64,000 nt of DNA from Paenibacillus sp. MAHUQ-63 (lineage in GTDB: Bacteria > Bacillota > Bacilli > Paenibacillales > NBRC-103111): positions 434,001 to 498,000 of the forward strand of contig NZ_JARADB010000004.1 of NCBI RefSeq assembly GCF_028765165.1, read 5' to 3'. Each line of letters starts with the position of its first letter. Position 1 is the stretch's first letter. The notes under the pieces were generated by a model. The model had not been told where the DNA came from. It saw nothing but the letters and a program-made list of their open reading frames with translations, and made no database searches. The translations under genes and the position numbers were made by a program. Shown in pieces: positions 22,345-31,238 of the stretch.

Positions 22345-23166
22345 ATGAGTGTTGGAAATCGAGCCAAGCGCGGCATGACGCTGATGATCGCGCTATTGGT
22401 CATGATGACCGGCTCCGCGTGCGGAAATAACAAAACGATTAAAGTCGGCATCGAGCAAAACTTTCGCCCGTTCACGTACATGGAGGCAGGGGAGAAAAAG
22501 GGCTTCGAGGTGGAATTATGGCAAGCCATTGCGAAGAAAGCGGATATCAAGTACGAGCTCGTCCCCATGGAACATGGTGAATTGATCAAGAGCGTCAAGT
22601 CCGGTGATGTCGATTTGGCTATTGCCGGGATGACGGTAAGCAATGCACGTAAAAATAACTTCGACTATTCGAGTCCCTATTTTCAAACAGGATTAGTCAT
22701 TCTCACTTCCAAGGATAACGGTGTGATTAAAGGGAAAGACGACTTGGCTCAGAAAGTTGTTGCGACCAAGAATGGCTCTACCGCTTACAATTACGCCGGT
22801 GAAATTCAAGGGGCCAAAATCAGGAGTTATTCCAATATTGCCGATGTGTATAACGAATTGAAGAACAATACCGTTGACGCAGCCATATTCGATGAGCGGA
22901 ATGCGACCGACTTTCTTAAAGACAAGGCGCAAGGACAAGTGAAGAAGGTTGGAGAGGCGTTCAATAAAGAACGGTATGCGGTCGTGGCGAAGAAGCGGAA
23001 TAAATACATTGGCAAAGTCAACAAAGGCATCGAAGCGATCGGTAAAGACGGGACGTATGAAGCCGTGTACACGAAGTGGTTCGGCAGCAAGCCTGAGCAG
23101 ATGCCGGATAAAATAAAGAAGGATCTGGAGTATGAAATCCAGCACGAAACAGTAGGCCGCAAATAA
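22345..23166 (+). CDS. amino-acid ABC transporter substrate-binding lipoprotein (family 3)
   Basis: 273 residues. The N-terminal signal ends in a lipobox-like SACGN (Cys about 26), giving a lipid-anchored exported protein. KVGIEQNFRPFTYMEAGEKKGFEVELW and SGDVDLAIAGMTVSNARKNNFDYSSPY are the hallmarks of the SBP_bac_3 family, which binds polar amino acids such as arginine, glutamine or cystine. No permease or ATPase gene is adjacent, so it is an orphan in this window and must pair with a distant transporter or act as a sensor. A strong terminator overlaps its stop. GGGGGGTATATAATC precedes ATG. Confidence 0.9.
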   Translation: MSVGNRAKRGMTLMIALLVMMTGSACGNNKTIKVGIEQNFRPFTYMEAGEKKGFEVELWQAIAKKADIKYELVPMEHGELIKSVKSGDVDLAIAGMTVSNARKNNFDYSSPYFQTGLVILTSKDNGVIKGKDDLAQKVVATKNGSTAYNYAGEIQGAKIRSYSNIADVYNELKNNTVDAAIFDERNATDFLKDKAQGQVKKVGEAFNKERYAVVAKKRNKYIGKVNKGIEAIGKDGTYEAVYTKWFGSKPEQMPDKIKKDLEYEIQHETVGRK

Positions 23167-23180
23167 TGCGGCCTATTTTT
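23153..23180 (+). terminator. rho-independent terminator
   Basis: TAGGCCGC/GCGGCCTA stem with loop AAATAAT and TTTTTCTTTC; it overlaps the end of the binding-protein gene. Confidence 0.92.
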
Positions 23181-23252
23181 CTTTCACCTGACAGAAGAAG
23201 AACAAATCGTTGAAAGGAGTCAGCGCTCGTCCCTATCAACTTTCCCGGTATT

Positions 23253-23786
23253 TTAAAAGAGGGAGCGATACCTGGAGGGATATCCTCTGCGCCGCCGGGC
23301 GAACAATTTCATGAACGCTCTAACGAGCAAGGCACCGATCGACTGTTTGCGCGGTGATACGTGACGTTTGGAACGCGGCGTGTACATGGGTTGTGGCAGA
23401 GCGGGCTCGAGCGAGATGGGCAGCATCGCGGTTTCAGGCTCGGTTATGGCAGGCAGTTCGAGGCTGCTTGCAACTTCTTCTCTCGTTTGAAGCAGAATGT
23501 CCAACTTGAGCTCATATTCGGCAACTCGTTCGGAGAGTTGAATATTCTCTTGCTTCAGCTTCTTAATCAGCTCATAGAGCAATTTCATAGTGAGCTTCGG
23601 TTTTTCGAGTTCGCCTGCAGGCTGATCGGCAGCGGGGGACAGCAGCATCAACAATTCTTCATCGCTGATTCCAATGTGAGCCACTCCTTGTCCACCTTCT
23701 TTCATAGATTTCAGATCGATCTTATTCATAGAATAACGCATAGCATGTAAAATGTTGCTCGAAACCCGTTGTCGGATTGTAAACAA
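23253..23786 (-). CDS. hypothetical coiled-coil protein with basic C-terminus
   Basis: Up to 177 residues; the start is unsure (TTG 23786, ATG 23729 and ATG 23705 are all in frame and none has a clear ribosome site). Visible parts are IGISDEELLMLLSP, a heptad-rich helix from LTMKLLYELIKKLKQENIQLSERVAEYELKL, a proline-rich segment, and a strongly basic tail (MKLFARRRRGYPSRYR). No known domain is recognised. The basic tail suggests nucleic-acid or membrane contact. It is single, ending opposite the binding-protein gene. Confidence 0.55.
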   Translation of the reverse strand: MFTIRQRVSSNILHAMRYSMNKIDLKSMKEGGQGVAHIGISDEELLMLLSPAADQPAGELEKPKLTMKLLYELIKKLKQENIQLSERVAEYELKLDILLQTREEVASSLELPAITEPETAMLPISLEPALPQPMYTPRSKRHVSPRKQSIGALLVRAFMKLFARRRRGYPSRYRSLF

Positions 23787-23815
23787 TCATGATGAAGGAT
23801 AGAACATCTTAAGCG

Positions 23816-23873
23816 AAATAAAGAGGCTCTTTCCATCGGTCACGCCGTGACGGATGGAAAAGCCTCTTTATTT
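23816..23873. terminator. bidirectional terminator
   Basis: AAATAAAGAGGCT and AGCCTCTTTATTT enclose TTTCCATC-GGTCAC-GCC-GTGAC-GGATGGAAA, a long near-perfect stem with T-tracts on both strands. It lies just beyond the minus-strand GNAT stop at 23893. Confidence 0.92.
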
Positions 23874-23892
23874 GTATAGGGAAGATGCTAGG

Positions 23893-24354
23893 TTAGGCGA
23901 GAACTTTTTCATATAACAGGACATTAAAGCCGTCGATGATCGCGGGACCCTTCTGTTGATAGCCGTTATTGGCGAAAAGCTTCTGGGCGCCCAGCTGATT
24001 ATTCAGCGTGTCGAGAATGAGGTGGCGGATGCCGAGCTCCTTGGCTTTCGCTTCCAAGCGAGAGAGAATCTGCTGGCCGTAGCCTTTCTGCTGGTAGCTT
24101 GGGTGCACGCGAAGCCGTTTGATTTCTGCTTTACCGTTCTCGAGAATCTTAAGGCCTCCCATGGCAAGAATGACGCCGCGGTCATCCATGCCGACTAGAA
24201 ATTCCCCGCCATTCAGCAAGTATTGTTCAGGAATGTGGAGGATGTCGTGATAATGCTGATGCGTAGGCTCGACATTGGCTTCGGAAATGACGAGTAAATG
24301 AATTCTCCATAAATCATCCGTGTCCAGTGCAGAGTATCGGCGAATTGTAATCAT
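23893..24354 (-). CDS. GNAT family N-acetyltransferase
   Basis: 153 residues. Motif A reads IKRLRVHPSYQQKGYGQQIL (about 76-95) with Q-Q-K-G-Y-G; LDTLNNQLGAQKLFANNGYQ (about 113-132) is motif B, and the C-terminal strand is FNVLLYEK. A typical single-domain acetyltransferase with unknown substrate. The minus-strand ribosome site GGAGGAATTCCT is right for ATG. Its upstream region holds two palindromes that may regulate it. Expression is divergent from the nitrate operon. Confidence 0.87.
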   Translation of the reverse strand: MITIRRYSALDTDDLWRIHLLVISEANVEPTHQHYHDILHIPEQYLLNGGEFLVGMDDRGVILAMGGLKILENGKAEIKRLRVHPSYQQKGYGQQILSRLEAKAKELGIRHLILDTLNNQLGAQKLFANNGYQQKGPAIIDGFNVLLYEKVLA

Positions 24355-24381
24355 AGGAATTCCTCCATTGTTTGAGAGTGT

Positions 24382-24408
24382 AAAGCGAATCGCTTTCGTT
24401 ACATGTAA
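24382..24408 (-). promoter_or_regulatory. two palindromes in the minus-strand GNAT promoter region
   Basis: AAAGCGAATCGCTTT (24382-24396, arms AAAGCGA/TCGCTTT) and TTACATGTAA (24399-24408). On the minus strand TTGTTA-18-TATATT can be read as a promoter just upstream, placing both palindromes near the transcription start. TGTAATATAAACTAACG (24404-24420) also misses the GlnR/TnrA consensus by one base. Confidence 0.4.
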
Positions 24409-24727
24409 TATAAACTAACGTACAAGGTGATAACAAATAACGATTTCTTATAGCTTACCATAAAATTCTATATAATTAAATCGTTCTGCGATATATTTTT
24501 CTTGAAGGGCAGGTTGGATTGTGTTAGATTCTTAGTAATTCATGTCAGGAAACATTTCTTGTGGAATGGAAGGGTGACCTTCATGATATTTAATTAATAC
24601 GAATAATAAATTGAAAATAATGAGTTAATGTTCGTCTTTTATTGGGTGTCTGTACGAATTCACAATGAATATCCAAATTTTTGTTGAAAAGTACAGCGAA
24701 GAGAAGTATAGTAGTAACAAGCAATCG
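24409..24727. other. AT-rich intergenic region without a recognised gene
   Basis: Between the divergent GNAT gene and the nitrate operon. Very AT-rich, with ATGTCAGGAAACAT (24543-24556) as a loose inverted repeat; no open frame with a ribosome site was found. Confidence 0.5.
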
Positions 24728-24744
24728 TGTCAGAAATCATTACA
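24728..24744 (+). promoter_or_regulatory. GlnR/TnrA box of the nitrate assimilation operon
   Basis: TGTCAGAAATCATTACA matches TGTNA-N7-TNACA at every defined base. It lies 89-105 bp upstream of nasD. A -10-like AATAATATT at 24781-24789 would put the start of transcription about 50-58 bp downstream of the box centre, the position from which TnrA activates in Bacillus. Binding is inferred. Confidence 0.8.
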
Positions 24745-24832
24745 CATAGTTCATTTTTCAACTACTCTTAGATGTTTTTCAATAATATTAACATAAGATG
24801 TTATCTAATCTGAATAAGGGGCGTGTAGCAAT

Positions 24833-27265
24833 ATGAAGAAGAAAATTGTACTTGTCGGTAATGGAATGGCTGGAGTCAACTGCCTCGAGCAACTGCTCAA
24901 ACTTGCCCCGAACCAATATGAGATCACAATCTTTGGTAAAGAACCCTATCCCAACTACAACCGCATTCTGCTTTCATCCGTGCTAGCCGGCGATGCAGAT
25001 ATGAAGGATATCGTGATTAACGATTGGTCCTGGTACGAAGAGAATCATATTACGCTTCATTCGGGACATAGTGTCAACAAAATTGACACGTCCCGCAAGC
25101 AGGTCAGTACGGATGGCGGAATCACCGTGTCCTACGATGAATTGATCCTTGCCACCGGCTCGCTGCCTTTCATGCTTCCGCTGCCCGGCGCAGACAAGGA
25201 AGGCGTTATCGCCTTCCGGGACATCAAGGATTGCGAGGCGATGATGGAAACCGCCAAAACATATAAGAAGGCCGTCGTGATCGGCGGCGGACTTCTCGGA
25301 CTTGAAGCGGCGCGCGGGCTGCTGAATCTGAACATGGACGTATCGGTCGTTCATATTAACGAGTATTTAATGAATCTGCAGCTGGACCGAACCGCATCGA
25401 TGCTGCTTCAGCAAGAACTGGAGCAACAAGGCATGAAATTTCTGCTGAAGAAGAACAGCGAGGCTATTTTGGGTAAAAAGCGCGTAACCGGCCTCCGGTT
25501 TACCGACGGTACGGAAGTGGAAGCCAATCTGATCGTAATGGCTGTCGGAATTCGCCCGAACGTCGCTCTTGCCAAAGGCGCCGGCATCGAGATCAATCGA
25601 GGAATTGTAGTCAACGATTTCATGGAAACGAGCGTTCCGCATATTTATTCCATCGGCGAATGCACGGAACATCGAGGAGTTGCTTATGGCTTGGTCGCAC
25701 CGCTCTATGAGCAAGGGGCCGTGCTCGCCAAGCGTCTGGCAGGCGTTCGTACCGACGGCTATCAAGGATCGGTCGTCTCGACGAAGCTGAAAGTGTCCGG
25801 AGTAGACGTATTCTCCGCCGGTGAATATGCGGATAAACCGGGAACACGGGCGGTGCGCGTTCAAGATGATTTCGAAGGCATCTATAAGAAGGTCGTTATC
25901 CGTGACGGCAAAGTCATCGGTGCTGTGTTGTTCGGCGACATTAGCGAAGGCTCCAGGCTGTTCGCGATGATCCGGGGCGGCGAGGACGTGACCGGCAAAG
26001 AAAAGACGGTGTTGCTGGGCGAAGCCGGAGGTAAGACGAAGTCGGGCGCAGAGCTGGTTGCGGCCATGAGCGACGATGAAATCGTCTGCGGCTGTAACGG
26101 GGTTTCGAAGGGAGCGATTGTGAGTGCCATTCAGGAGAAAGGCTGCTCCAGCGTCAATGATATCAAAGCCTGCACCAAAGCTTCCGCTTCTTGCGGAGGG
26201 TGTAAACCCCTTGTCGCCGACGTGCTGACCTATGTCCTTGGTGCCGACGGAGTCCAAACCGTCAAAGAAGGAATCTGCGGCTGTACGACACTTGGTCGCG
26301 ATGAAGTTGTCGAAGCCATTCGCTCCATGCGGCTGACGACGACCAAGGAAGTGATGAACGTGCTCGAATGGTCGAATACGGAGGGCTGCTCCAAGTGCCG
26401 CCCAGCGCTCAACTACTACCTGGGCATGGTATGGCCGGAAGAACATGAAGACGAGCGAGAATCCCGTTTCGTGAACGAGCGCAATCATGCGAATATCCAG
26501 AAAGACGGCACTTATTCGGTTGTACCTAGAATGTACGGAGGCGTCACAACACCGCAGGATTTGAAGAAAATCGCGGAAATTGCCGTGAAGTACGAGGTGC
26601 CGCTGGTGAAAGTCACAGGGGGCCAGCGCATCGATTTGCTCGGCGTGAAGAAAGAAGATCTCCCGGGCATGTGGGCGGATCTCGATATGCCGTCCGGTTA
26701 TGCTTACGGCAAATCGCTGCGCACCGTTAAGACGTGCGTAGGCTCGACATTTTGCCGCTTCGGCACGCAGGACGCGATCGGCATGGGCATTCAGCTCGAG
26801 AAAAAGTTCGAACGCTTGTATACGCCGGCTAAAGTGAAGATGGCCGTATCCGGATGTCCCCGGAATTGTGCGGAGGCCACCATCAAGGATTTCGGCGTCG
26901 TCGCCATCGATGGCGGTTGGGAGCTGCATGTCGGAGGCAACGGCGGAACGAAGCTTCGCGGAACCGACCTGCTGTGCAAAGTGAAAACGGAAGAGGAAGT
27001 GTTGGAGTGGTCCGGGGCTTACCTGCAATATTACCGCGAGACAGGCAAGTATAATGAACGAACATCCGAGTGGCTGGAACGTATCGGCTTAGACACGATC
27101 AAAGCAGCTTTGGAAAACAAGGCGGATCGAGATGCTTTGAATGCACGCATTAATAAGACGCTAAGCTTAATGAAAGATCCTTGGAAAGAAATTATTGAGC
27201 AGCAATCGCTGCGCCAAACGTTCCTGCCGATGGAGGAACAAGCGGCTGAGACGATTTTGAAATAA
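24833..27265 (+). CDS. nasD: assimilatory nitrite reductase [NAD(P)H], large subunit
   Basis: 810 residues. FAD/NADH module first (LVGNGMAGVNCLEQ at 6-19, IGGGLLGLEAARGL about 150), then the BFD-type [2Fe-2S] domain (VCGCNGVSKGAI ... KASASCGGCKPLV, about 422-465), a second small cysteine domain (ICGCTTLGRDEV, CSKCRP) and the nitrite/sulfite reductase half-domains. The siroheme/[4Fe-4S] cysteines are all present: KTCVGSTFCRFG and SGCPRNCAEA. It reduces nitrite to ammonium using NAD(P)H. The operon order and the GlnR/TnrA box indicate nitrogen-limitation control. The siroheme methyltransferase gene (nasF) is not in the window. Confidence 0.96.
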   Translation: MKKKIVLVGNGMAGVNCLEQLLKLAPNQYEITIFGKEPYPNYNRILLSSVLAGDADMKDIVINDWSWYEENHITLHSGHSVNKIDTSRKQVSTDGGITVSYDELILATGSLPFMLPLPGADKEGVIAFRDIKDCEAMMETAKTYKKAVVIGGGLLGLEAARGLLNLNMDVSVVHINEYLMNLQLDRTASMLLQQELEQQGMKFLLKKNSEAILGKKRVTGLRFTDGTEVEANLIVMAVGIRPNVALAKGAGIEINRGIVVNDFMETSVPHIYSIGECTEHRGVAYGLVAPLYEQGAVLAKRLAGVRTDGYQGSVVSTKLKVSGVDVFSAGEYADKPGTRAVRVQDDFEGIYKKVVIRDGKVIGAVLFGDISEGSRLFAMIRGGEDVTGKEKTVLLGEAGGKTKSGAELVAAMSDDEIVCGCNGVSKGAIVSAIQEKGCSSVNDIKACTKASASCGGCKPLVADVLTYVLGADGVQTVKEGICGCTTLGRDEVVEAIRSMRLTTTKEVMNVLEWSNTEGCSKCRPALNYYLGMVWPEEHEDERESRFVNERNHANIQKDGTYSVVPRMYGGVTTPQDLKKIAEIAVKYEVPLVKVTGGQRIDLLGVKKEDLPGMWADLDMPSGYAYGKSLRTVKTCVGSTFCRFGTQDAIGMGIQLEKKFERLYTPAKVKMAVSGCPRNCAEATIKDFGVVAIDGGWELHVGGNGGTKLRGTDLLCKVKTEEEVLEWSGAYLQYYRETGKYNERTSEWLERIGLDTIKAALENKADRDALNARINKTLSLMKDPWKEIIEQQSLRQTFLPMEEQAAETILK

Positions 27266-27280
27266 GAAAGGATGACGTCT

Positions 27281-27616
27281 ATGAAACGGGTACATGTTGG
27301 CCATATGTCAGAGATTGCTGTAAAACGCTCGCGCGTGGTTCGTATTGGGACCTTGGAGATCGCCGTGTTCAAACTCTCCGACGGTGTCGTGAAGGCGATC
27401 GAGAACCGCTGCCCGCATAAAGCGGGTAAGCTTTCCGAAGGAATCGTTTGCGATCACCATGTGTATTGTCCGCTTCATGACTGGAAGATCGATTTGCATG
27501 ACGGACTCGTTCAAGCGCCGGATGACGGCTGTGTAACTTCGTTCCAAGTGGAGATCGACGAGGCGAGCGGAGAGATGTATTTGCACATTCCAGAAGAAAG
27601 TATTCTGGCATCTTAG
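27281..27616 (+). CDS. nasE: assimilatory nitrite reductase, small Rieske subunit
   Basis: 111 residues with one Rieske [2Fe-2S] motif: CPHKAG (about 42) and YCPLHDWKID (about 61), two Cys and two His. It is the NirD/NasE partner of the large subunit. ATG 27281 is preferred over ATG 27272 because AAAGGA (27267-27272) gives correct spacing only for the former. It starts 15 bp after nasD, so the two are co-translated. Confidence 0.94.
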   Translation: MKRVHVGHMSEIAVKRSRVVRIGTLEIAVFKLSDGVVKAIENRCPHKAGKLSEGIVCDHHVYCPLHDWKIDLHDGLVQAPDDGCVTSFQVEIDEASGEMYLHIPEESILAS

Positions 27617-27635
27617 CCGGGAATGGATACGTCAT

Positions 27636-28811
27636 ATGCGACACAACGGATCTTATCTAGCGCTTGGATTTTCGACATTTGCCATGATGGCTTCCTTCAT
27701 CATTTGGAGCGTATTTTCGCCGATTGCGGGTCAGATTCAGGAACAATTCCAGCTGAGTACCATACAGAAAAGCTTGCTGATCGCAGCGCCGGTATTGCTA
27801 GGCTCAATCCTGCGGATTCCAATGGGGATTTATACGGACCGCTTCGGCGGTAAACGCGTATTCACGATCACGATGCTGTTTCTTGCATTGCCACTGGGAG
27901 CGGCCGGTTGGGTGCAGTCGTATGGGTGGCTGCTGCTGTGCGCCGTATTCATCGGGATGGCAGGTACGACGTTCGCGATTTCCTTGACCTATGTCTCCAG
28001 ATGGTTTCCGCCGGAACGCCAAGGCCTTGTACTTGGGCTAGCCGGGCTCGGGAACCTGGGCGGAGCGGTTGCCAGCTACACGCTGCCCATCGTGTTCAAC
28101 CGCTTCGGCTTGCCTTGGGTATTCTGGAGCTTAGCGATCATGATCATCGCCGTAGCGGTCGTCTTCCTGCTCGGCGCGAAGGATCTGCCTGCTCCGGCGC
28201 AGCCCAAAACATTGAAGCAATCGATGGTCGTTCTTAAAGAACAATCCACGTGGTACTTATCGATATTTTATTTCCTAACGTTCGGCGGCTTCGTAGCATT
28301 CGGAGCTTACCTGCCGACATTTCTTAAGGAGCTGTTTGCACTATCCGCCACGGATGCGGGCTTGAAGACAGCGGGCTTTGTCGTTATCGCAACGCTGATT
28401 CGCCCCTTGGGGGGCTATATGGCGGACCGCGCCGGTTCACGCAAAGTGCTGGTGTTCGTTTTCACCGGTCTCATCGCCACTTCGCTGACCATGGCCGCAT
28501 CGCTGCATCAGTTCGCTGCCTTCAGCGCCGGCTGTTTGGCCGCTGCAGCTTTACTGGGTATCGGCAACGGGGCTGTGTTCAAAATGGTGCCGGAGGTATC
28601 TACGGGCAACACGGGAGCCGTGACCGGGATTGTCGGTGCCGCCGGCGGCGTTGGCGGATTTTTTCCGCCGATCGTGCTCGGCCTGATTAAAGATTGGACG
28701 GGGACGTATACGCTCGGATTCATCCTGCTCATGGTATTTGCTTTCGTCTGTTTATGGATGAATCTGGCAACCAAACGTCTGGCCTTACATAAACAGAGCA
28801 CTGCGGCATAA
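27636..28811 (+). CDS. nitrate/nitrite transporter (NarK/NasA, MFS)
   Basis: 391 residues and about 12 membrane segments. NNP-family marks include SVFSPIAGQIQEQFQLS (about 25-41), RIPMGIYTDRFGGKRVF (about 61-77) and two glycine-rich signature helices, GLAGLGNLGGAVASY and GIVGAAGGVGGFFPPIVLG. It brings nitrate (and exports or imports nitrite) across the membrane. The ribosome site is weak (GGATACGTCAT before ATG), 19 bp after nasE. Place in the operon agrees with the assimilatory NasA role. Confidence 0.92.
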   Translation: MRHNGSYLALGFSTFAMMASFIIWSVFSPIAGQIQEQFQLSTIQKSLLIAAPVLLGSILRIPMGIYTDRFGGKRVFTITMLFLALPLGAAGWVQSYGWLLLCAVFIGMAGTTFAISLTYVSRWFPPERQGLVLGLAGLGNLGGAVASYTLPIVFNRFGLPWVFWSLAIMIIAVAVVFLLGAKDLPAPAQPKTLKQSMVVLKEQSTWYLSIFYFLTFGGFVAFGAYLPTFLKELFALSATDAGLKTAGFVVIATLIRPLGGYMADRAGSRKVLVFVFTGLIATSLTMAASLHQFAAFSAGCLAAAALLGIGNGAVFKMVPEVSTGNTGAVTGIVGAAGGVGGFFPPIVLGLIKDWTGTYTLGFILLMVFAFVCLWMNLATKRLALHKQSTAA

Positions 28812-28820
28812 CCGCAGTGC
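28798..28820 (+). repeat. intercistronic hairpin between transporter and nasB
   Basis: GCACTGCGG/CCGCAGTGC, 9-bp stem, loop CATAA, overlapping the transporter stop. There is no T-tract, so it is more likely to affect mRNA processing or partial read-through than to end the operon. Confidence 0.55.
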
Positions 28821-28879
28821 GTTCTAAAGGATGAATCCCATCTGCAGCACATGGGAAAGTGAGTGGGGGTTAATCATAC

Positions 28880-31234
28880 ATGGGGAAACAGAAACTTGTA
28901 CTAGTCGGTAACGGTATGGCCGGAGTCCGCTGCATCGAAGAGATTATAGCGCTTGCGCCAGACCGATTCGAAATCACGATATTCGGTAGCGAGCCGCATC
29001 CGAATTACAATCGCATTATGCTGTCCAAGGTGCTTCAAGGGGATACGTCCATCGCGGATATTACGATTAACGATTGGCAGTGGTATCAAGATAACGGCAT
29101 TACGCTGTATGCAGGAGATCCGGTCATCCAAATCGATACGGCGGGGCGTAAAGTCATCAGTGAATCAGGAAGAATCGTCGCTTACGATCAGCTTATCCTG
29201 GCAACCGGTTCACTGCCTTTCATGCTGCCGCTGCCCGGAGCGGATAAACCGGGAGTTACGGCATTCCGGGACATCAACGATTGCAACAAAATGTTGGAAG
29301 CGTCCAAGTCGTACAAGAAAGCCGTTGTGATCGGCGGAGGTTTGCTTGGGTTGGAGGCGGCGCGCGGATTGTTGAATCTGGGTATGGAAGTGCATGTCGT
29401 ACACATTTTTCATTATTTGATGGAACGCCAGCTTACGCCGACATCCGCCGGCATGCTTCGCAAAGAGCTGGAGAAACAAGGCATGCGGTTCCTTCTCGAG
29501 AAGCAAACGGAGAAAATTCTCGGCAAGAAGCGCGTGGAAGGCCTGCTGTTCAAGGATGGAAGCAAGGTGGAAGCCGACTTAATCGTTATCGCGGTGGGGG
29601 TACGCCCGAATATCAAGCTTGCGGCGGACAGCGGCATCGAGACCAATCGTGCGATCATGGTCAATGATTATATGGAAACGAATGTTCCCGGCGTTTATGC
29701 GGTTGGGGAATGTGCGGAGCATCGCAACATGGTGTACGGTCTGGTTGCGCCTTTATATGAGCAGGGCAAAGTGCTTGCGAGAACAATTTGCGGCCTCGAT
29801 ACTGAACCTTATGAAGGGTCCATTCTGTATTCGCAGCTGAAAGTATCCGGGGTAGAAGTATTCTCTGCCGGCGAAATTCGCGATGCCGAGATTACGACGG
29901 CGGTAAAAGCCATTGACGGCGTTCGCAACACGTATAAGAAAATTGCAATCCGTGACAATAAAATCGTCGGTGCCGTCTTGTTCGGCGACAGCAGCGAAGG
30001 CAATAAGCTGCTCGGGTATATTAAACGGCAGGCGGACGTCTCCGTACTGGAGGAGCAGTCGGCAGCCGGCGGCGCGGACGATGCCTTTGCGGAATCGCTG
30101 CCGCTAACGGCAACGGTGTGCTCCTGCAACGGCGTGAGCAAAGGCGCGATCATGGATGCGGTCCTTGAGGGCGGCTGCGAGACGGTCGAGGACGTTCGCG
30201 CATGCACGCGGGCATCGAGTACATGCGGCGGCTGCAAGCCGCTCGTATCCGCGATGCTGAAGCTGGCGCTGCAGAGCAAGGATGCGCCTGCCGCACAGAA
30301 AGCAACGGTGTGCGGCTGCACGTCGCACAGTCATGAAGAGCTGCGCGCAGCCGTGCGCAGCTCCGGCTTCGGTACAGCGCGCGAAGCAATGTCGGCGCTG
30401 GGGTGGCTGTCGGACGGGTGTGCGATATGCCGTCCGGCTTTGCACTACTACATCGGGCTGGCGCGGGAAGCCGATGCCCGGGGGACAGACGCTGCTGCGA
30501 GCGCGGCAGCGAACAACACCACCGCCATCATTCCTCGTATGTATGGCGGTGTGACGAACGCTGCTCAGCTAAGACAGATCGCGGACGTCATCGACAAATA
30601 CGATATTCCGCTGGCGAAGCTGACGAGCGGGACGCATTTGAACCTTCTAGGCATCGAAGAGTCTCATGTCGCTTCCATCCGCTCTGAGCTTGGGCAGCCT
30701 GCTGCCGCTTTGCCGCTCTATGGCAAATTAATTCCGGCTGTCTCCACTTGCGCGGGTATAGGCTATGATACCAGCGCACTTCAAGACTCCGTTCGTTTGG
30801 GCGCAAGGCTGGAGCAGGCCATCGAACATTTGCAAATGCCTTCTCTCGTCAGTGTCGCCGTATCTGCGAGCACTCTGCACCGGGCAGGCACGCTGGCCAA
30901 AGATCTTGGCATTGCCGGCAGCCCGGGCGGATGGGAAATCTACGTCGGCGGCAGCTCCGGAACTAAGCTCCGGCAGGGCGAGCTGCTATGTATGGAGTCC
31001 TCTGAGGAGGCGGTGTTGGAGATGTCGGCGGCATTCCTGCAGTGGTACAGGGAAGAGGCCAATTACGGTGAAACGTCGGCGCAATGGGTTGAGCGATTAG
31101 GCATCGTGCAGCTGCGCGAAGGGCTGTTTAACCCCTATCTCCGTGCAGCATTACTGGCCAGAATGCGTCTGGCAACGGCCGTATCTACGGATCATCAAGC
31201 AAATACGCAGCCAGCAGCTGCATTAATAAGGTGA
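28880..31234 (+). CDS. nasB: assimilatory nitrate reductase electron-transfer subunit
   Basis: 784 residues, same layout as NasD over the first 500: LVGNGMAGVRCIEE (FAD), GGGLLGLEAARGL (NADH), BFD [2Fe-2S] cysteines VCSCNGVSKGAI and SSTCGGCKPLV, then CGCTSHSHEEL and CAICRPALHYY. In the C-terminal half the siroheme/[4Fe-4S] motif is gone: SASTLHRAG stands where NasD has SGCPRNCAE, and STCAGIGYD replaces the first Cys pair. That is the known state of Bacillus NasB, which passes electrons from NADH to NasC. The gene overlaps no neighbour and lies 4 bp before nasC. Confidence 0.92.
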   Translation: MGKQKLVLVGNGMAGVRCIEEIIALAPDRFEITIFGSEPHPNYNRIMLSKVLQGDTSIADITINDWQWYQDNGITLYAGDPVIQIDTAGRKVISESGRIVAYDQLILATGSLPFMLPLPGADKPGVTAFRDINDCNKMLEASKSYKKAVVIGGGLLGLEAARGLLNLGMEVHVVHIFHYLMERQLTPTSAGMLRKELEKQGMRFLLEKQTEKILGKKRVEGLLFKDGSKVEADLIVIAVGVRPNIKLAADSGIETNRAIMVNDYMETNVPGVYAVGECAEHRNMVYGLVAPLYEQGKVLARTICGLDTEPYEGSILYSQLKVSGVEVFSAGEIRDAEITTAVKAIDGVRNTYKKIAIRDNKIVGAVLFGDSSEGNKLLGYIKRQADVSVLEEQSAAGGADDAFAESLPLTATVCSCNGVSKGAIMDAVLEGGCETVEDVRACTRASSTCGGCKPLVSAMLKLALQSKDAPAAQKATVCGCTSHSHEELRAAVRSSGFGTAREAMSALGWLSDGCAICRPALHYYIGLAREADARGTDAAASAAANNTTAIIPRMYGGVTNAAQLRQIADVIDKYDIPLAKLTSGTHLNLLGIEESHVASIRSELGQPAAALPLYGKLIPAVSTCAGIGYDTSALQDSVRLGARLEQAIEHLQMPSLVSVAVSASTLHRAGTLAKDLGIAGSPGGWEIYVGGSSGTKLRQGELLCMESSEEAVLEMSAAFLQWYREEANYGETSAQWVERLGIVQLREGLFNPYLRAALLARMRLATAVSTDHQANTQPAAALIR

Positions 31235-31238
31235 GTCT

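Noticed and set aside
25367..27028. Open frame of 553 codons on the minus strand opposite nasD
   Set aside because: It mirrors the codon structure of nasD, has no ribosome site or known domain, and nasD is unquestionably coding.
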